This document shows positions 19,565-28,007 of a DNA stretch of 64,000 nt, one piece after another. The translations under genes were made by a program, and so were the position numbers. Position 1 is the first letter of the stretch. The number at the start of each line of letters is the position of its first letter. The DNA comes from Bordetella avium (lineage in GTDB: Bacteria > Pseudomonadota > Gammaproteobacteria > Burkholderiales > Burkholderiaceae_B), in NCBI RefSeq assembly GCF_034424645.1, contig NZ_CP139969.1, forward strand, positions 1,116,001-1,180,000, given 5' to 3'. Below the pieces are notes generated by a model. It was not told the origin of the DNA and did no database searches. It saw only the letters and a list, made by a program, of their open reading frames with translations.

Positions 19565-21013
19565 ATGACCCAATCCTGTTCTGACGTGGCAGACCTCATC
19601 ATCCGCGGCGCGGACCTCATCGACGGCAGCGGCGAGCCGCGCCGACGCGCAGACCTTGCCGTGCGAGGCGACCGCATTGTCGCGATCGGCGATCTGAGTG
19701 CGATGACGGCCGCTCGTGAGATCGACGCGCGAGGACGCGTGCTGGCGCCGGGGTTTATCGATGTGCACGGGCATGACGATCTGATGTTCGTCGAGAAGCC
19801 CGGCCTGCAATGGAAAACCAGCCAGGGCATTACCACCGTCGTGGTGGGGAATTGCGGCGTGAGCGGCGCCCCTGCGCCCAAGCCCGGTAATACCGCTGCG
19901 GCGCTCGCGCTGCTGGGAGAGACGCCGCTATTCGCCGACATGGGCAGCTATCTGGCCGAACTGGAGCGGCAAGAGCCCATGATTAACGTCGCCGCGCTCG
20001 TCGGGCACGCCAATTTGCGGCTGGCCGTCATGGAGGACGCCACGGCCACCCCCAGCGCCGAAGAGCAGGCCGCCATGGAGGCTTTGCTGCAATCGTCTTT
20101 GCTGGCGGGGGCGGTTGGCTTTAGCACGGGGCTTGCGTACGAGCCGGGCGGGCGGGCCCAGCCGGCCGAATTGCATGGCCTGGCTGGTGTTGCAGCGCGT
20201 CACCGCCGGCTGCATACCAGCCATATCCGCAACGAGGGAGACGCAGTGGAGGAGGCCGTCGAGGAGGTGCTGGAAATGGGCCGCGCCACGGGCTGCGCGA
20301 CCGTGGTGTCGCATCACAAATGCATGATGCCGGCCAATTGGGGCAAGAGCCGCGCCACACTGGCCAATATCGATCGGGCGCGCGCCGAAGGCTTGGAAGT
20401 CGGCCTGGATATTTATCCTTATCCGGGCAGCTCCACCATTCTCATCCCTGAGCGCGCCGAGCAGATCGAAGCCATCCGCATCACCTGGTCTGTGCCGCAC
20501 CCCGAGTGCGGCGGGCGCGATCTGGCCGATATCGCTCGCGAGTGGGGCTGCGACAAAACCACGGCAGCACGCCGTCTTCTTCCGGCAGGGGCCATTTATT
20601 TCGCGATGGATGAGGCGGAAGTGCAGCGCATTTTCCAACATCCGGGTTGTATGGTGGGCTCGGATGGCTTGCCCAACGATGCCCATCCGCACCCCAGGCT
20701 GTGGGGCTCGTTCACCCGCGTCTTGGGCCGCTTTGTGCGCGAGGCAGGGCTGATGACGCTTGAGGCCGCAGTGGCCCGTATGACCGCCTTGCCCGCCAGG
20801 GTCTATGGCTTGCAGGATCGGGGTGAGCTGCGAGTAGGGGCCTACGCCGACCTGGTTATTTTCGATCCCGAAACCGTGGCCGATTGCGCGACCTGGGATG
20901 CACCCACCAGACCTTCCGTCGGGGTGGACAGTGTCTGGGTCAATGGCGAAGCGGTGTTTCCCGAACCGCTAGCCCGCCGTCCTGGCCGGGTACTCAAACG
21001 CGAGTCCGTCTGA
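19565..21013 (+). CDS. N-acyl-D-amino-acid deacylase family amidohydrolase
   Basis: Metal-dependent amidohydrolase of 482 residues, similar to D-aminoacylase, which removes the acyl group from N-acyl-D-amino acids. Metal-site signatures: GFIDVHGHDD after the N-terminal beta strands, VVVGNCGVSG (the cysteine ligand typical of D-aminoacylases), HTSHIRNEGD, VVSHHKC and VGSDGLPN. A D-glutamate- or D-hydantoin-type substrate cannot be excluded. The ATG at 19565 begins eight codons before the first family strand (ADLIIRGADLIDG). It is divergent from a LysR gene. No transporter gene is adjacent. Confidence 0.88.
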   Translation: MTQSCSDVADLIIRGADLIDGSGEPRRRADLAVRGDRIVAIGDLSAMTAAREIDARGRVLAPGFIDVHGHDDLMFVEKPGLQWKTSQGITTVVVGNCGVSGAPAPKPGNTAAALALLGETPLFADMGSYLAELERQEPMINVAALVGHANLRLAVMEDATATPSAEEQAAMEALLQSSLLAGAVGFSTGLAYEPGGRAQPAELHGLAGVAARHRRLHTSHIRNEGDAVEEAVEEVLEMGRATGCATVVSHHKCMMPANWGKSRATLANIDRARAEGLEVGLDIYPYPGSSTILIPERAEQIEAIRITWSVPHPECGGRDLADIAREWGCDKTTAARRLLPAGAIYFAMDEAEVQRIFQHPGCMVGSDGLPNDAHPHPRLWGSFTRVLGRFVREAGLMTLEAAVARMTALPARVYGLQDRGELRVGAYADLVIFDPETVADCATWDAPTRPSVGVDSVWVNGEAVFPEPLARRPGRVLKRESV

Positions 21014-21216
21014 TGCCGGTCCGCAGCCCTTGAGCCTCTCGCGTCTTGCGCGCCCGCTGCGGTGTTGGGTTCTTGCTGCATCCTGAACGGGTTCTCTCAT
21101 GCGGTCTGATGCCGAGAATATTTCGGCTTGTTTCGGTTTGCACCCATGACAAGGGGACGGAGCGGGGGATAAGATAGCTCACCCCCGCTACGCGGGCCTT
21201 TTCTGAGGAGAGAACC

Positions 21217-21777
21217 TTGAGTCAGCAAGATTTTTTGCAAGGCGTGGGAAAACAGTGGGGCTGGGTCGCTTTGCGCGGTGTCGTCGCGGTGGTATTCGGC
21301 CTGCTGGCCCTGTTCATGCCAGGCGTGACACTCGAAGCCCTGGTGCTGGTATGGGGAGCTTACGCGCTGGTGGATGGCGTTTTCGCCTTGGCTGCCGGTT
21401 GGCGCATCCGTGATCAGAACAAACCATTGTGGCCGCTGGTGCTGGTCGGGATTGCCGGTTTGCTGGCAGGTGTCGTGACCTTTCTCTGGCCCGGTCTTAC
21501 CACCTTGGTGCTGCTTTACATCATCGCGTTCTGGGCAATTTTTATCGGCGTGTTCCAGATCATCGCTGCAATCCGCTTCCGCAAGGAAATACAGAACGAG
21601 TGGTTACAGGGTTTTTCAGGCCTGATCTCCATGCTGTTCGGTGCCTTGCTGATCATGCAGCCGGGCGCAGGCGCGCTGGCCTTGGTCTGGGTGATCGGCA
21701 TCTATGCCGTGATCTTTGGCGTCGTGCTGCTGGTGCTCGCCTTGCGGCTCAAGCGCCATCACGCCACCACGGCCTGA
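21217..21777 (+). CDS. HdeD-family membrane protein (DUF308)
   Basis: Inner-membrane protein of 186 residues with six predicted helices, family HdeD/DUF308; in E. coli HdeD helps acid resistance at high cell density. Repeated family pattern: RGVVAVVFGLLALFMPG and, later, SGLISMLFGALLIMQPG. The start is a TTG at 21217, preceded by GAGGAGAG at the right spacing; there is no better ATG near the first helix. It lies 13 bases before crcB and is probably co-transcribed with it. Confidence 0.9.
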   Translation: MSQQDFLQGVGKQWGWVALRGVVAVVFGLLALFMPGVTLEALVLVWGAYALVDGVFALAAGWRIRDQNKPLWPLVLVGIAGLLAGVVTFLWPGLTTLVLLYIIAFWAIFIGVFQIIAAIRFRKEIQNEWLQGFSGLISMLFGALLIMQPGAGALALVWVIGIYAVIFGVVLLVLALRLKRHHATTA

Positions 21778-21790
21778 TCCTGTCGCGCCT

Positions 21791-22180
21791 ATGTCTCAGA
21801 TGCTTGTTCCGCTGCATTTTCTTGCCGTCGGCGTTGGCGCCGCAGCCGGCGCGTGGCTGCGCTGGCTGCTTGGCCTGAAATTCAATGTCAGCGGCTGGCC
21901 CTGGGGCACTCTGGCTGCCAATCTCGGGGGCGGCTATCTGATCGGCCTGATTCTGGGCCTGATCACCCTGCATCCCGAATGGCCTGCCTGGGTACGATTG
22001 GCGCTGGTAACGGGCTTTCTGGGCGGCTTGACCACGTTTTCGACTTTTTCAGCCGAAGTGGTGCAGTACCTTGAGCGGGGGCAGTTCGGTCATGCGGCCG
22101 GCTATGCCGTGGTCAGTTTGGCCGGCTCGCTCTGCCTGACAGCGCTGGGGCTGGCCACAGCCCACTTGATGGGCCGCTAG
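21791..22180 (+). CDS. crcB: Fluoride channel CrcB/Fluc
   Basis: Small four-helix membrane protein of 129 residues that forms a dimeric fluoride channel. Signatures seen: GAWLRWLLG after helix 1, GTLAANLGGGYLIG in helix 2, and GFLGGLTTFSTFSAE in helix 3 (the Phe/Thr/Ser track and central sodium site). I looked for a fluoride riboswitch before the gene but the space is coding sequence of the preceding gene. Its stop lies two bases from the convergent hpnE stop. Confidence 0.93.
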   Translation: MSQMLVPLHFLAVGVGAAAGAWLRWLLGLKFNVSGWPWGTLAANLGGGYLIGLILGLITLHPEWPAWVRLALVTGFLGGLTTFSTFSAEVVQYLERGQFGHAAGYAVVSLAGSLCLTALGLATAHLMGR

Positions 22181-22182
22181 GC

Positions 22183-23493
22183 TCAGGCTGACAGCAGCAC
22201 CCGCGCAGCGGCCAGACCGCTGCGCAGTGCGCCTTCCAGCACGCCGGGATAGCCGGTGTCGGTCCAGTCACCGGCCAGCGCCAGTGTCGGCCAGGGCGTG
22301 GTATTCAGCGGCCGGGCCAGCTTGGGCAGGGCGGCGAAGGTTGCGCGCTTCTCGACGAACAATTCGGCGACTTCGATGGCGGGCAAAGGCGGTAAGCCGG
22401 CGCGCGCGGCCTGTTCGCTGATCTGCCCGACCAGCGCATCAATGGCGTCCTGCCTTTCCATATTGGCCACGACGGCAGCGGCGCTGCAGACCAGGGCCAA
22501 TTCACCCTTTTGGGCATTGCCGGTCAGGCGGGCGCGGTCGAACAGCCATTGGCCCATCTGGCCACGATGGGGGTCTTCACGCAGCATCATCATGGGTTCA
22601 GGCAAAGGCCAGGGCGCGGCAAGGCGTAGGTTCAGGGTCGCAATCGGCTGATACTCAAAGGCTTGCATGGCCCGCAGCAAACCTGGCGCATTCGCGGTGC
22701 GCAGGGCGTTACCCAGCAGCCGTGCGGCGATGGCGGGCGGCACGGCCAGCACCGCGGCATCAAAGCGTTCGTCGTTGACATCCACGCCCGCCTCTGACGG
22801 TTGCAGGCGGCGCACCGTGTCGCCATAACGCATCTTGACTTGCAGCGCGACCAGGTCTGGCCACAGCGCGGAGAGGTCCACGCAGGGCATGAGCACATCG
22901 CTATTGCGGCGGTTGCCGCTGAGCGTATCTCGCAGCACGGCGGCAAAGAGCGAAGCGCTGGCCTGAACCAGCGGCGTGTTCAGGGCGGCCAGGCACAGGG
23001 GGGCCCAGATGTTGCGCACCACGGTTTCGGACTGCGCGTGATAATCGAGCAGGCTGGCGACCGTCCAGTCGCGTGGCGGCTGCCAATGACAGTGTTGCAG
23101 GGCGCGGACCAGTCGTAAGGCGGCAAGCTTGTCGCTCAGGCTCAGTCCTCGCGCCAGCAGCAGGCCAACGGCGGCGTGCAGCGGTGCGGGCAGAGGGGCG
23201 GCAGAAAACAAAAAGCTGCGATCCAGGCTGGCCAGCCGCAGGGGCCGGCGCATCAGCAGCGCATCAGGGTTGCGGCCCAATCGGCGCATCAGGGCCAGCG
23301 TTTCGGTGTAGGCGCCCAGCAGGACATGCTGGCCATTGTCGAGATCGGCGCCGAAAGCGGGATGCACGACGCGCCGTGCGCGTCCGCCCGGCGTGCGGCC
23401 GGCCTCGAATACGGTGACCTTGGCGTCGGCTTCGCGCAAGCTGGCGGCAGCCGCCAGACCTGCCCACCCGGCTCCGATGACGGCAACTTTCAT
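22183..23493 (-). CDS. hpnE: HpnE, squalene-forming FAD desaturase/oxidase
   Basis: FAD-dependent enzyme of 436 residues that converts hydroxysqualene to squalene, the last of three steps from farnesyl diphosphate. The N-terminal FAD site is VAVIGAGWAGLAAAASL with FEAGRTPGGRAR after it. The C-terminal LALAGDWTDTGYPGVLEGALRSG is the FAD-binding end motif of the amine-oxidase fold. It overlaps the hpnD stop by four bases (ATGA), so the three genes form a tight operon in the order hpnC-hpnD-hpnE. Confidence 0.94.
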   Translation of the reverse strand: MKVAVIGAGWAGLAAAASLREADAKVTVFEAGRTPGGRARRVVHPAFGADLDNGQHVLLGAYTETLALMRRLGRNPDALLMRRPLRLASLDRSFLFSAAPLPAPLHAAVGLLLARGLSLSDKLAALRLVRALQHCHWQPPRDWTVASLLDYHAQSETVVRNIWAPLCLAALNTPLVQASASLFAAVLRDTLSGNRRNSDVLMPCVDLSALWPDLVALQVKMRYGDTVRRLQPSEAGVDVNDERFDAAVLAVPPAIAARLLGNALRTANAPGLLRAMQAFEYQPIATLNLRLAAPWPLPEPMMMLREDPHRGQMGQWLFDRARLTGNAQKGELALVCSAAAVVANMERQDAIDALVGQISEQAARAGLPPLPAIEVAELFVEKRATFAALPKLARPLNTTPWPTLALAGDWTDTGYPGVLEGALRSGLAAARVLLSA

Positions 23494-24353
23494 TGGCCCA
23501 ACCTGCGTTTGACGCCCTGGCCGCCCCCAACCCAGGTTTTCCAGGCCAACCAGAGTTTGCGCAAGGGGGTAAGCGAGATGCGCTGATGCAGGACCTGCCA
23601 GTTGTCGCGCTCGATTTCGTCGAGCAGGGCGTAGTAGATGCTTGCCATCATCAGGCCGGGCCGTTGTGCGCGGACATCGGCGTTCGGCAGCGCCTGCATC
23701 GCCTCGCGATAGAGCTCACGCGCCCTTGCCGCCTGAAAGGACATCAGGGCGGAAAAGCCTTCGGAGTAAGTGCCGTTGAGAATGTCGCTGGCCTTGACTT
23801 CGAACTTCTGCAAATCATTGATGGGCAGATAGATGCGCCCGCGCCGTGCATCATCTCCGACGTCGCGGATGATGTTCGTGAGTTGAAACGCCAGACCCAG
23901 CTTGGCGGCGTAGTCGAGCGTCGCCTCATCGGTGTAGCCGAAAATGCCTGCGGATATTTCGCCCACCACTGCGGCCACGTGCCAGCAATATTTGCGCAGC
24001 CCGGGCCAGTCGAGATAGCGCGTCTGGTCGAGATCCATTTCCATACCATCGATCACGGCCAGCAGACGCGCGCGGCTGATGCCGTAGGCCTGAAGATGGG
24101 GCTGCAATGCCCGCGTGACGGGATGTTCCGGATTGCCAGCGAACATGGCGTCGATCTGTGTGCGCCACCAGCCGAGTTTGACACGCGCCAGTTGCGGATC
24201 GGAGCTTTCGTCCACGACGTCATCGACCTCCCGGCAAAAGGCATACAGGGCCGTGATGGCGCGCCGCCGCTCCGGCGGCAGGAATAGGAAAGCGTAGTAG
24301 AAACTGGAGCCGCTTTTGGCAGCTTTGTCCTGGCAGTATTCGTCAGGGGTCAT
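23490..24353 (-). CDS. hpnD: HpnD, presqualene diphosphate synthase
   Basis: Isoprenoid synthase of 287 residues that joins two farnesyl diphosphates to presqualene diphosphate. The two aspartate-rich magnesium sites are seen: FCREVDDVVDE near residue 45 and LTNIIRDVGDDARRGR near 165. The end QGVKRRLGQ is polar with no membrane anchor. Both junctions, with hpnC and hpnE, are ATGA overlaps, so translation is probably coupled. Confidence 0.95.
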   Translation of the reverse strand: MTPDEYCQDKAAKSGSSFYYAFLFLPPERRRAITALYAFCREVDDVVDESSDPQLARVKLGWWRTQIDAMFAGNPEHPVTRALQPHLQAYGISRARLLAVIDGMEMDLDQTRYLDWPGLRKYCWHVAAVVGEISAGIFGYTDEATLDYAAKLGLAFQLTNIIRDVGDDARRGRIYLPINDLQKFEVKASDILNGTYSEGFSALMSFQAARARELYREAMQALPNADVRAQRPGLMMASIYYALLDEIERDNWQVLHQRISLTPLRKLWLAWKTWVGGGQGVKRRLGQ

Positions 24354-25171
24354 CTTGAAGTTAGCGCGCGCCAGGCCAGGATGGCCCAGTCTCGGGCACC
24401 CAGTTGTGGGCGGTTCATGAATACATCGTAGTCGGCCTGCTCGATGCGTTGCAGGATGCGCAGGCCGCCCTGGATCACCAATCTCAGTTCGAGACCGATG
24501 CGGCCGGGCAGGCGGCGTGGCAGCGCAGCGCCTGAGTGTAACAGCGCTCGGGTGCGATCGATCTCGAAGGCCATCAGCGCGCGCCAGGCCGGGGTCAAGC
24601 GGCAGGCGGCGAGGTCCTCCTCGCTGACGCCGAAGCGGATCAGGTCTTCTTCAGGCAGATAAACACGGCCTTTGCGCCAATCTACTTGCACGTCCTGCCA
24701 GAAGTTGGTGAGCTGCAGCCCCGTGCAGATCGCATCGGCATCGCGGATGTTCTCGGGCGTGGCGGCCTGATAGAGATGCAGCATCAGGCGGCCGACAGGG
24801 TCGGCCGATCGCGAGCAGTAATCCCGCAGGCTCAGGAAATCGGCGTAACGCAGCGTGCCCACGTCTTGCTCGAAGGCGGACAGCAGATCAAAAAACGGCG
24901 TGATGGGCAGTTGATGCTGCCGGATGGTGGCAGCCAGCGGCTCGAAGATGGGGGCAAGCGCGGGGTCGCCCGGCAGGCCGGCGCCCAGGTGATGCAATTC
25001 CGCGCGAAAGCGTTCCAACTCGGCCACTCTTTCGCTGGGGCTGGCTTCGCCCTCATCGGCGATGTCGTCCGCGCTGCGGGCATAGCGATAGATGTCGCGA
25101 ACCGCCGGACGCAGGCGCCGGGGCAGCAACACAGAAGCAACGGGGAAGTTCTCGTAGTGATCGACAGCCAT
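24350..25171 (-). CDS. hpnC: HpnC, hydroxysqualene synthase
   Basis: Isoprenoid synthase of 273 residues, paralogue of HpnD, which turns presqualene diphosphate into hydroxysqualene. It has the first aspartate motif RYARSADDIADEGE and the second site LTNFWQDVQVDWRKGR. ATG at 25171 (MAVDHYENFPVAS) is the family start; an in-frame TTG ten codons earlier is unlikely. It is first in the hpnCDE operon, and its promoter must lie in the 100-base gap shared with alr. No squalene-hopene cyclase gene is in the window. Confidence 0.94.
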   Translation of the reverse strand: MAVDHYENFPVASVLLPRRLRPAVRDIYRYARSADDIADEGEASPSERVAELERFRAELHHLGAGLPGDPALAPIFEPLAATIRQHQLPITPFFDLLSAFEQDVGTLRYADFLSLRDYCSRSADPVGRLMLHLYQAATPENIRDADAICTGLQLTNFWQDVQVDWRKGRVYLPEEDLIRFGVSEEDLAACRLTPAWRALMAFEIDRTRALLHSGAALPRRLPGRIGLELRLVIQGGLRILQRIEQADYDVFMNRPQLGARDWAILAWRALTSR

Positions 25172-25271
25172 GTTGTCATGCGAAAAAAACACGCCGGACA
25201 AACTATTGTAGAGCCATGCCGGAAGGGCAGTCCGGATACGTTAGACTATCCGTCTCAGGAAGAAAGCTACC

Positions 25272-26396
25272 ATGCCCCGTCCCATTTTCGCGCTGATTTC
25301 CCCGACTGCTTTGCGTCATAACCTTTCTGTGGTGCGTCAGCATCTGAATCGAGCGGCTGTGGCGGCCGGTGGCGTGCCGCCCTCCATCTGGGCCGTGATT
25401 AAGGCAAATGCTTACGGACACGGTATCGAGCGGGCGCTGCGGGCCTTCTCCGAGGCCCAAGGGCTGGCTATGCTGGATATCGAAGAGGCCGTGCGCTGCC
25501 GCGAAGCGGGCTGGGCCGGCCCCATCTTGTTGCTCGAAGGGTTTTTCACCCCTCAGGATATTGACCTGCTGGACCGCTATCACATCAGTACGGCGGTGCA
25601 TTGTCAGGAGCAACTGGACATGCTTGCGCGTGCCAGGCCCTCGCATCGCATCAACGCCATGGTCAAGCTCAACAGCGGGATGAACCGGCTAGGCTTCTCG
25701 CCGCAAGCCTATGGCGCGGCCTTTGAAGCCGCTCAGGCGCTGATGCGTGATGGGGTCCTGGGCAGCGTCGGCAAGATGACCCATTTCGCCACTGCCGACG
25801 GGCCCCAGGGCCCGCAATGGCAGTGGGAGGTATTCCAGGCGGCCACTCAGGGGCTGCCCGGACCGGTCAGCGTGTGCAATTCGGCTGCCACATTGCGCTA
25901 TCCCGAACTGGCCGCAGGCCCAGGCGCCACGCATTGGGTGCGGCCCGGTATCTGTCTCTATGGCGCATCCCCATTTTCCGATACCCCGGCCGCGGCATTC
26001 GGTCTGCGTCCTGCCATGACCTTGCGCGCCGAAATCATCGGTGTGCAGCAGGTGTCGCCCGGCCAGACGGTGGGCTATGGCGCGACCTTCGCCGCATCCA
26101 AAGCGATGCGGGTGGGAGTCGTTTCCTGCGGTTATGCCGATGGCTATCCGCGCCACTGCGCAACGGGCACACCGGTTACGGTGAACGGCGTAGCGACCCG
26201 TCTGCTGGGGCGTGTGTCCATGGATATGATGATGGTGGACCTCGACCCTGTGCCCGCGGCGGGTGTGGGGGCGCCCGTCGTGCTGTGGGGCGAGGGCGGT
26301 CCCGACGTCGATGCGGTGGCGGCAGCAGGCGGCACGATCGGTTACGAATTGCTGACCGCCCTGGCCGCGCGTGTGCCGGTCCGCGACGCTTCCTGA
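25272..26396 (+). CDS. alr: Alanine racemase
   Basis: PLP enzyme of 374 residues that interconverts L- and D-alanine for peptidoglycan. The PLP lysine is Lys44 in VIKANAYGHG and the catalytic tyrosine is Tyr269 in TVGYGATF. The C-terminal beta domain includes RVSMDMMMVDL. An AGGAAG ribosome site stands before the ATG. A second racemase elsewhere in the genome cannot be excluded, so whether this is the biosynthetic (alr) or catabolic (dadX) version is not certain; no dadA is adjacent, which favours alr. Confidence 0.95.
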   Translation: MPRPIFALISPTALRHNLSVVRQHLNRAAVAAGGVPPSIWAVIKANAYGHGIERALRAFSEAQGLAMLDIEEAVRCREAGWAGPILLLEGFFTPQDIDLLDRYHISTAVHCQEQLDMLARARPSHRINAMVKLNSGMNRLGFSPQAYGAAFEAAQALMRDGVLGSVGKMTHFATADGPQGPQWQWEVFQAATQGLPGPVSVCNSAATLRYPELAAGPGATHWVRPGICLYGASPFSDTPAAAFGLRPAMTLRAEIIGVQQVSPGQTVGYGATFAASKAMRVGVVSCGYADGYPRHCATGTPVTVNGVATRLLGRVSMDMMMVDLDPVPAAGVGAPVVLWGEGGPDVDAVAAAGGTIGYELLTALAARVPVRDAS

Positions 26397-26508
26397 AACC
26401 GGGCCGGCGCTGTTGCGCTGTCAAGACGCTAGCCAAGAAGCACCAGTCAAGTTACAAGACGGCTTGGGCCGCTTCGGCCCTGGGTATTGATAAGCGAGGT
26501 TGGAATCC

Positions 26509-27225
26509 ATGAAGGACAAATGCGTGCTCGTGACGGGCGCAACCAAGGGCATAGGCTGGGCGCTCACCCAGCGGCTGACCGACCTGGGCTGTCATGTGGT
26601 CGGTATTGCGCGCAACACGGCGGACGTGGATTTTCCAGGTTATCTCTACGCCTGTGACCTCGCAGATGCGGGCCGTACCGAAGAGGTGTTGCGTGACATT
26701 CGCGAGAAATATCCGGTCGATGCCGTCGTCAACAATGTGGGCGTGGTGTCGCCGCAGCCTTTGGGTGAAATCGATCTCGCCACTTTGTACAGCGTGCTTG
26801 ATCTCAATGTGCGCGTTGCCGTCCAGGTGACGCAGGCTTTTGTCGAATCCATGAAGGTGCGTCGCTCCGGACGCATCATCAACATCGTGAGCCGCTCCAT
26901 TCAGGGCGCCATGGATCGCAGCGCTTACTCGGCCGCCAAGAGCGCGCTCGTGGGCATGACGCGCACCTGGGCGCTGGAGCTGGCCGAATACGGCGTGACC
27001 GTCAACGCTGTGGCGCCTGGTCCGATCGAAACCGAACTGTTCCGTCGCGGTCATCCTGCCGGCAGCGAGGCCGAGAAACGCACGCTCGCCTCGATTCCTA
27101 TGAGGCGCATCGGTGCACCGGCCGATGTGGCGGCCGCCATTGCCTTTCTGCTTTCGGATGACGCCAGTTTTATCACCGGCCAGGTGCTGGGCGTGGATGG
27201 CGGTGGCAGTCTGGGCGGCCGCTGA
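26509..27225 (+). CDS. Short-chain dehydrogenase/reductase
   Basis: Classical SDR of 238 residues. The NAD(P) site is VTGATKGIGWAL, the structural motif NNVGV, and the active site is Ser in NIVSRS, then YSAAK (Tyr-x3-Lys). The closing FITGQVLGVDGGGSLGGR is the common SDR end. It most resembles 3-oxoacyl-reductase-type members, but the substrate is not determinable. ATG 26509 is used; a TTG three codons earlier is in frame. It lies 112 bases after alr on the same strand. Confidence 0.92.
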   Translation: MKDKCVLVTGATKGIGWALTQRLTDLGCHVVGIARNTADVDFPGYLYACDLADAGRTEEVLRDIREKYPVDAVVNNVGVVSPQPLGEIDLATLYSVLDLNVRVAVQVTQAFVESMKVRRSGRIINIVSRSIQGAMDRSAYSAAKSALVGMTRTWALELAEYGVTVNAVAPGPIETELFRRGHPAGSEAEKRTLASIPMRRIGAPADVAAAIAFLLSDDASFITGQVLGVDGGGSLGGR

Positions 27226-27241
27226 TTCCTCAGGCCCGGGC

Positions 27242-27844
27242 TTACTGGCCGCCCGAGGCGGATGCGGAGCCAGACTCTGTTTGGTCCGGCTCGGGCAGGG
27301 CTTCGGCGGCGGGTAGCAGCACTTGCAGGTCCGGAGGCAGTTCGAGCTGCGCTTCGTCGCGATGTAGCGCGGCCAGTTGCACCACCGCAGCCTCCTGTTG
27401 GTTATTGCGCAGCAGATTGCGGATGTATTCGATGCGCGAGGTGGCGTCCGGGCCGGCGGGAGGCAGGGTTTGCTTCAGCAGGGGGCTGCCGTTTTCCGGC
27501 ACGGTAAGCGACGCGGGCAGGGCGGGCGCGGACATGGCCGTGTAACTGCCGATGGCGGGGGGCTGGGTCAGTGCCTCATCAGGTTCGGGCAGGTCAGCCT
27601 GCGCTACGATCTCCTCGTCATCCATGCTGGAGGCGTCGTCGAAGCTGCTGTAGTCGGTCAGAACCAGCAGGCCGAACACCACAGCGACTGAACCCGCAAT
27701 ACCCCAGCCGGGATGCCAGGTGCCGTGCTGGCGGCGCAAGGAGGCCCCGGAAGCGGTGGCCAGCTCCGGCGAGACCGTGCTGCGGTAGTGCGCGCGCAGG
27801 TCCAGGTCTTCGGCGTCGTCATCGGGCGACAGGTGAGGGCACAT
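27242..27844 (-). CDS. Single-pass membrane protein of unknown function
   Basis: Hypothetical protein of 200 residues. An acidic N-terminal part (SPDDDAEDLD) is followed by one hydrophobic helix at about residues 49-64 (IAGSVAVVFGLLVLTDY), then an acidic and Pro/Ala-rich region, and a helix RIEYIRNLLRNNQQEAAVVQL before a Pro/Ser tail. This resembles the layout of anti-sigma-factor-like proteins, but no zinc motif is seen, so I do not assign it. AGGAG eight bases before ATG 27844 supports the start. It is divergent from radA. Confidence 0.75.
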   Translation of the reverse strand: MCPHLSPDDDAEDLDLRAHYRSTVSPELATASGASLRRQHGTWHPGWGIAGSVAVVFGLLVLTDYSSFDDASSMDDEEIVAQADLPEPDEALTQPPAIGSYTAMSAPALPASLTVPENGSPLLKQTLPPAGPDATSRIEYIRNLLRNNQQEAAVVQLAALHRDEAQLELPPDLQVLLPAAEALPEPDQTESGSASASGGQ

Positions 27845-28007
27845 GCAACTGACTCCTAGCGGGCCGGCAGAATGAAATACTGCGGCGCATCATGGCACAG
27901 AATAGCCTTGTCTACCTCGGCGGCGCCAGTGGCGGATGCTTCTTGAAATATTTTTTTGCTAAACCGGGGCCGCACTCGGCGCCTCAGCTTGCCGGTAAAC
28001 TCGCGCC

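Noticed and set aside
21700..21790. Fluoride riboswitch before crcB
   Set aside because: The space is the end of the HdeD-type gene plus 13 bases; no crcB-motif core could be seen.
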